A stretch of 9,025 nt of DNA from Pseudomonadota bacterium. GTDB lineage: Bacteria > Pseudomonadota > Gammaproteobacteria > Burkholderiales > Burkholderiaceae_C. A program made the translations under genes and the position numbers. The notes below the pieces were generated by a model. It had not been told where the DNA came from. It did not search any database and worked only from the letters and a program-made list of their open reading frames with translations. The DNA is taken from positions 1-9,025 of the forward strand of contig JAEYRT010000070.1 of NCBI GenBank assembly GCA_023435325.1. The letters run 5' to 3'. Positions 6,571 to 9,025 of the stretch are shown piece by piece. The stretch's first letter is position 1; the number at the start of each line of letters is the position of its first letter.

Positions 6571-6939
6571 ATGGCTCTGGATTATTTGGATTTTGACTAC
6601 AGCGAAGACGAAGAAGGCAACGGCACCTGGGACGCCATGGCCAGTGTGAGCGACACACGCTGGAAGGCCTTGCTCGACGAAGTACGGCAAGTGCTGCAAT
6701 GGGCCAGCCGCGACTTTGGCGGCCGCCAAGCCCCTCTCGATGAAGGTGGCGATTGGGACTATGAGCTGAGTGCACAGGACGATGACCACGGACAAGTCCT
6801 GCGCATCCGCTGGGATACCGCCAGCGCCCGCATCGATGCGTCCAATCCGCAAGCAGGCGGCTACACCACGCTCACCCTGACCTTGTCCGGCAACGCTGCC
6901 TTTGGCGATGCCCTGCGCGAGGCTTTCGATCTGGCATAA
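6571..6939 (+). CDS. Small acidic protein of unknown function
   Basis: A 122-residue protein I do not recognise. The N-terminus is strongly acidic (LDFDYSEDEEGNG, residues 6-18) and acidic runs recur (DEGGDWDYEL, SAQDDDHG). There are several Trp residues and no signal peptide, membrane segment, cysteine cluster or nucleotide-binding motif. The middle and end (residues about 73-120) read like alternating beta strands, RIRWDTASARID and TTLTLTLSG, followed by a helix (FGDALREAFDLA). That suggests a small folded domain rather than a disordered one. Codon use has the GC-rich third positions of its neighbours, which supports real coding. The ATG at 6571 has a weak GAAAG six bases upstream. It is isolated from the hydrolase by the nested repeat, and its stop codon lies in the A-tract of the opposing tRNA terminator. 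Expected to be cytosolic; function open. Confidence 0.7.
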   Translation: MALDYLDFDYSEDEEGNGTWDAMASVSDTRWKALLDEVRQVLQWASRDFGGRQAPLDEGGDWDYELSAQDDDHGQVLRIRWDTASARIDASNPQAGGYTTLTLTLSGNAAFGDALREAFDLA

Positions 6940-6960
6940 AAAAACGCCCTTAACGGGCGT
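6938..6960 (-). terminator. Intrinsic terminator of the tRNA-Gly gene
   Basis: On the minus strand the perfect stem ACGCCC/GGGCGT (6960-6955 with 6949-6944) around GTTAA is followed by seven T residues (6944-6938). It lies 17 bases beyond the tRNA CCA end. The T-tract overlaps the stop codon of the plus-strand small acidic gene. On the plus strand it has no T-tract, so it terminates mainly the tRNA transcript. Confidence 0.85.
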
Positions 6961-6977
6961 GAGGCAGGCTCCTGACA

Positions 6978-7051
6978 TGGAGCGGGTGATGGGAATCGAA
7001 CCCACGTATCAAGCTTGGGAAGCTGGCGTTCTACCATTGAACTACACCCGC
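6978..7051 (-). tRNA. tRNA-Gly, anticodon CCC
   Basis: A 74-base tRNA including the encoded CCA. The acceptor GCGGGTG (7051-7045) pairs with CACCCGC, the D arm is GTTC...GAAC, and the T arm is GTGGG TTCGATT CCCAT. The anticodon loop TTCCCAA carries CCC (7019-7017), so it reads GGG glycine codons. It closely resembles the E. coli CCC glycine tRNA. The discriminator is T and CCA follows directly. The anticodon stem is CCAGC against GCTTG, which leaves a C-U mismatch at pair 28-42; the other four pairs are intact. Cove-type scoring could not be run, but every arm folds by eye. A leader of about 40 bases with a TTGACA element lies upstream and a terminator downstream, so it is a single-gene transcription unit. 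Confidence 0.97.
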
Positions 7052-7091
7052 CTTGCAGCACACTTGTTTTGCAAGAAATGCATCAGGCGGG

Positions 7092-7120
7092 CGTAAATCT
7101 ATCACAGACTCTGTTGTCAA
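7092..7120 (-). promoter_or_regulatory. Possible promoter of the tRNA-Gly gene
   Basis: On the minus strand a perfect -35 hexamer TTGACA (7120-7115) is followed after 17 bases by a poor -10, TTTACG (7097-7092). GC-rich CCCGCC then follows, resembling the GC-rich discriminators of stringently controlled stable-RNA promoters. Transcription would begin near 7085, giving a leader of about 35 bases. The -35 is convincing; the -10 is weak. Confidence 0.4.
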
Positions 7121-7195
7121 AATTGCTGCTTTTCGTTTTCCTGCAGCTTGGCTGCTATGGTTTGTTCTCTTTTTCTCGATTTCCCCGCTTTATCC

Positions 7196-7723
7196 ATGCC
7201 GCTTCCCGCTTCTCCCCCGCCCTATGCCGTGCTGATGGTCTGCATGGGCAATATTTGCCGCAGCCCAACCGCGCACGGGGTATTGCGTACCCAAATCCAG
7301 GCCCGAGGGTGGAGTGAGTGGCTCAGCGTGGACTCTTGCGGCACCCACGCCTATCACGTGGGTGAAACACCGGACCGCCGCAGCCAGAAGCATGCGCTGC
7401 AGCGCGGCTATGACCTGAGTGATCTGCGCGCCCGCCAGCTCACGCGGGAAGACTTTGACCGCTTTGATCTGGTGCTGGTGATGGACCATGAAAACCTGGC
7501 CCGCGCCCAGGCGCTGTGTCCACCCACGTTGCGACACAAACTGCACCGCCTGACGGAGTTTTGCCGCACCCTGCGCAGCCCCGTGGTTCCGGACCCCTAT
7601 TACGGAGGGGACCAGGGTTTTGAACATGTGCTGGACCTGATTGAAGATGCATGCCAAGGCGTGCTGGCCTACGTGCACAAAGAGCACTTAACAGATCCCG
7701 CAGCGGCTGCACAAAAAGCATGA
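7196..7723 (+). CDS. Low-molecular-weight protein-tyrosine-phosphatase
   Basis: A 175-residue cytosolic LMW protein-tyrosine-phosphatase, which hydrolyses phosphotyrosine through a cysteinyl-phosphate intermediate. The P-loop signature CX5R is CMGNICRSP, with nucleophile Cys16 and Arg22. The general-acid Asp133 is in the DPYYGG loop (133-138). VDSCGTHAYHVGE and FDRFDLVLVMDHENL complete the fold's expected strands. I chose the ATG at 7196 because it leaves a short Pro-rich lead-in (MPLPASPPP) before the core strand YAVLMVC. A TTG at 7148 or ATG at 7157 would add a hydrophobic, unconserved extension. The C-terminal extension of about 15 residues ends in an Ala-rich run. In some bacteria such enzymes pair with a tyrosine kinase and control exopolysaccharide; no kinase or capsule gene is visible here, so its target is unknown. 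It is divergent from the tRNA gene. No clear Shine-Dalgarno site is present. Confidence 0.95.
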   Translation: MPLPASPPPYAVLMVCMGNICRSPTAHGVLRTQIQARGWSEWLSVDSCGTHAYHVGETPDRRSQKHALQRGYDLSDLRARQLTREDFDRFDLVLVMDHENLARAQALCPPTLRHKLHRLTEFCRTLRSPVVPDPYYGGDQGFEHVLDLIEDACQGVLAYVHKEHLTDPAAAAQKA

Positions 7724-7759
7724 ATCGTGCATGACGATTGATGTCATTGACATTTTTAT
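7723..7759 (+). repeat. Two adjacent short dyads after the phosphatase gene
   Basis: AATCGT (7723-7728) and ACGATT (7734-7739) form a perfect dyad with a 5-base centre, starting at the last base of the phosphatase stop codon. It is followed directly by ATGTCA-T-TGACAT (7741-7753), a perfect 13-base palindrome, and then TTTTT. As RNA the second could form a 5-bp stem with a 3-base loop before a T run, giving a weak terminator. As DNA either could be an operator. Confidence 0.4.
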
Positions 7760-7784
7760 GCATCTTGGTACGCGGTGACACATA

Positions 7785-7901
7785 TTGCCGCCACCTCCGA
7801 CCGCCATTCAAAAGCGCAAACCGTACGAGGTCTTCGGGGCATTTTTCCTGGCCGGGCCGTTATGGTTGCGGCTCTCTGATTTAAGCAGTTTCACTGTCTG
7901 A
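7785..7901 (+). CDS. Possible 38-codon small ORF abutting the regulator
   Basis: An open frame from TTG (7785) to TGA (7899-7901) encodes 38 residues with a basic start (QKRKPYEV) and a hydrophobic centre (FGAFFLAGPLWLRL). GGTGA lies six bases upstream of the TTG. The stop is one base before the GTG proposed as the regulator start, a geometry typical of translational coupling or of a leader peptide. I recognise no family. It is short and has a non-ATG start, so chance is a real alternative. The only support is position, the Shine-Dalgarno-like site and the lack of any such site for the regulator itself. Confidence 0.28.
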   Translation: MPPPPTAIQKRKPYEVFGAFFLAGPLWLRLSDLSSFTV

Positions 7902-7902
7902 C

Positions 7903-9025
7903 GTGCATCGCATCCAACTCCATTACTCTTTGCAAGATACTCCAAGCACAAGCGTGATCCAGCATCCATTGCTGGACATGCTGGAAGCCGTGGCACAGCA
8001 AGGCTCCATCTCCGCGGCTGCACGTGCACTGAATCTTTCATACCGCCATGTCTGGGGCGCTCTCAAAAAATGGGAAGAGCAGCTCGGGCGTGAAGTGATC
8101 CTCTGGGGCAAGGGCCATACGGCCCAGCTCAGTCCTTTCGGCCAGCGCCTGCTGTTCACCGAGCGCCAGGCACAGGCACGACTGGCACCGCACATTGAAG
8201 CCATTTATGCCGAACTGGAACGCAGTTTTGCGCTGAGCTATGACGAGCACACACCCGTGCTTTCCCTGCACGCCAGCTATGACAGCGCCTATACCGCGCT
8301 GCGCCAGTTTGCCAGCGCCCAGGGCGAGCTGGCCGTGCACCTGGACCTGACGCCCTGCGTCAGCGTGGATGCCTTGCGCGCACTCAATGAAGGAAGGGCC
8401 TCGCTCGCAGGCTTTCATGTGCTTGAACAGGCAGGCAAGCATTCCATGGCGGCCCATATTTACAAGCCCTTGCTGGATGTGAAGCAGCATCGCGCCATCA
8501 GCCTGGGGCGCCGTGCCCAGGGCCTGATCGTGGCGCCGGGCAATCCGCTGCAGCTGCGCAGCCTGGAAGACGTAGTGCGCAAGCAAGCGCAATTCGTAAA
8601 TCGCCCTCTGGGCACCGGCACCCGCGTGGTGCTGACCGATCTGATGGCGCAGCTTCAGCTGCAGCCCGAAGACATTCTCGGCTTTGATGACGAAGAACCC
8701 AGCCACAACGCCTTGGCACAGGCCATTGCGCAAGGCCAGGCCGACGTGGGCCTGGGCATTGCGTCTGCAGCCCGTGCCAAGGGGCTGGATTTTATGCCGC
8801 TGTGCCAGGAACGTGACCTGCTCGTGTGCCATGTCAGCCTGATCCACCATCCTGCAGTCCAGGCCTTGTGCCAGATGCTGCGCAGCGTCGAGTGGCAGCA
8901 GCGGCTGGTGGAACTGGGCGGCCACGACTGCACGGACTCGGGCGAGGTGGCGCTGCTGTCCAATGGTCTGCCGTGGTGGTCGAACAACTGCCTGGCCAGT
9001 GCTCTGGATCGGGCTGTGGCCTATG
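7903..9025 (+). CDS. ModE-like HTH regulator with PBP-like ligand domain, 3' end missing
   Basis: The frame is open from 7885 through the right edge, giving 374 residues here. The N-terminal winged helix resembles ModE/LysR types: QQGSISAAARALNLSYRHVW (32-51), then LKKWEEQLGR. After a linker rich in Glu and Arg comes a periplasmic-binding-protein-like domain (about 115-345). Its hallmark stretches are ASLAGFHVL (166-174), NRPLGTGTRVVLTDLM (233-248) and HNALAQAIAQGQADVGLGI (268-286). Known members of this two-domain layout sense small oxyanions such as molybdate or tungstate, or molybdenum-cofactor-related ligands, and repress or activate transporter or enzyme genes. Ligand and targets are inferred only; no mod or tup gene is visible. 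I chose GTG at 7903 because MHRIQLHYSL resembles the N-termini I recall for this family; TTG at 7930 is an alternative. The C-terminal PWW segment suggests the end is near the edge. Confidence 0.88.
   Translation, partial: MHRIQLHYSLQDTPSTSVIQHPLLDMLEAVAQQGSISAAARALNLSYRHVWGALKKWEEQLGREVILWGKGHTAQLSPFGQRLLFTERQAQARLAPHIEAIYAELERSFALSYDEHTPVLSLHASYDSAYTALRQFASAQGELAVHLDLTPCVSVDALRALNEGRASLAGFHVLEQAGKHSMAAHIYKPLLDVKQHRAISLGRRAQGLIVAPGNPLQLRSLEDVVRKQAQFVNRPLGTGTRVVLTDLMAQLQLQPEDILGFDDEEPSHNALAQAIAQGQADVGLGIASAARAKGLDFMPLCQERDLLVCHVSLIHHPAVQALCQMLRSVEWQQRLVELGGHDCTDSGEVALLSNGLPWWSNNCLASALDRAVAY

Noticed and set aside
6902..7096. Plus-strand open frame of 64 codons containing GIEPTYQAWEAGVLPLNYTR
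   Set aside because: It is the antisense of the tRNA-Gly gene. This peptide is a well-known spurious translation across such tRNA genes.
7781..7902. ModE-type operator upstream of the regulator
   Set aside because: I looked for the AT-rich TATAT-like dyad of ModE boxes and found none; the palindromes present have a different sequence.
8038..8925. Minus-strand open frame of 295 codons at the right end
   Set aside because: Antisense to the ModE-like regulator, whose plus-strand frame has clear HTH and PBP-like motifs and simply has no stop before the edge.
1..9025. Mobile elements, CRISPR arrays, phage genes or toxin-antitoxin pairs
   Set aside because: No transposase or integrase motifs, no regularly spaced repeats and no target-site duplications were seen; gene content and composition look like stable chromosome.

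Overview
The window looks like an ordinary chromosomal stretch of a betaproteobacterium, most likely of the Comamonadaceae (Comamonas/Acidovorax-like). This rests on the protein flavour of the genes (the MHPMLN-type SuhB, the MutS and TrmJ variants), the GC-rich codon use, the weak or absent Shine-Dalgarno sites and an intergenic AATAGCTG-type inverted repeat of a kind I associate with that family. No database search was possible, so the placement is inference.

Layout, left to right. A minus-strand trmJ gene (tRNA 2'-O-methyltransferase) is cut by the left edge and starts at 602. After a 200-base divergent intergenic region comes suhB (803-1693), closed by a clear intrinsic terminator. mutS (1860-4550) starts at a TTG codon. 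It is followed at a 73-base gap by a gene for an Anbu-type proteasome-like peptidase (4624-5445), then an alpha/beta hydrolase (5627-6469). A nested inverted repeat separates the hydrolase from a small acidic protein of unknown function (6571-6939). A compact A-tract/hairpin serves as terminator for a minus-strand tRNA-Gly(CCC) gene (6978-7051). On the plus strand there follow a low-molecular-weight protein-tyrosine-phosphatase (7196-7723) and a ModE-like HTH regulator with a PBP-like ligand domain (7903 to beyond the right edge). A possible 38-codon small ORF ends one base before that regulator.

The genes do not form one pathway. TrmJ, SuhB, the tRNA and MutS are housekeeping functions in RNA modification, ribosomal RNA biogenesis, translation and mismatch repair. 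The peptidase, hydrolase, phosphatase and regulator are accessory. I see no mobile element, CRISPR array, phage gene, toxin-antitoxin pair or clear new defence system. The items most worth a second look are the Anbu gene away from its usual amidoligase-type partners, the C28-U42 mismatch in the tRNA-Gly(CCC) anticodon stem, the nested repeat at 6465-6546, and the small ORF abutting the regulator.
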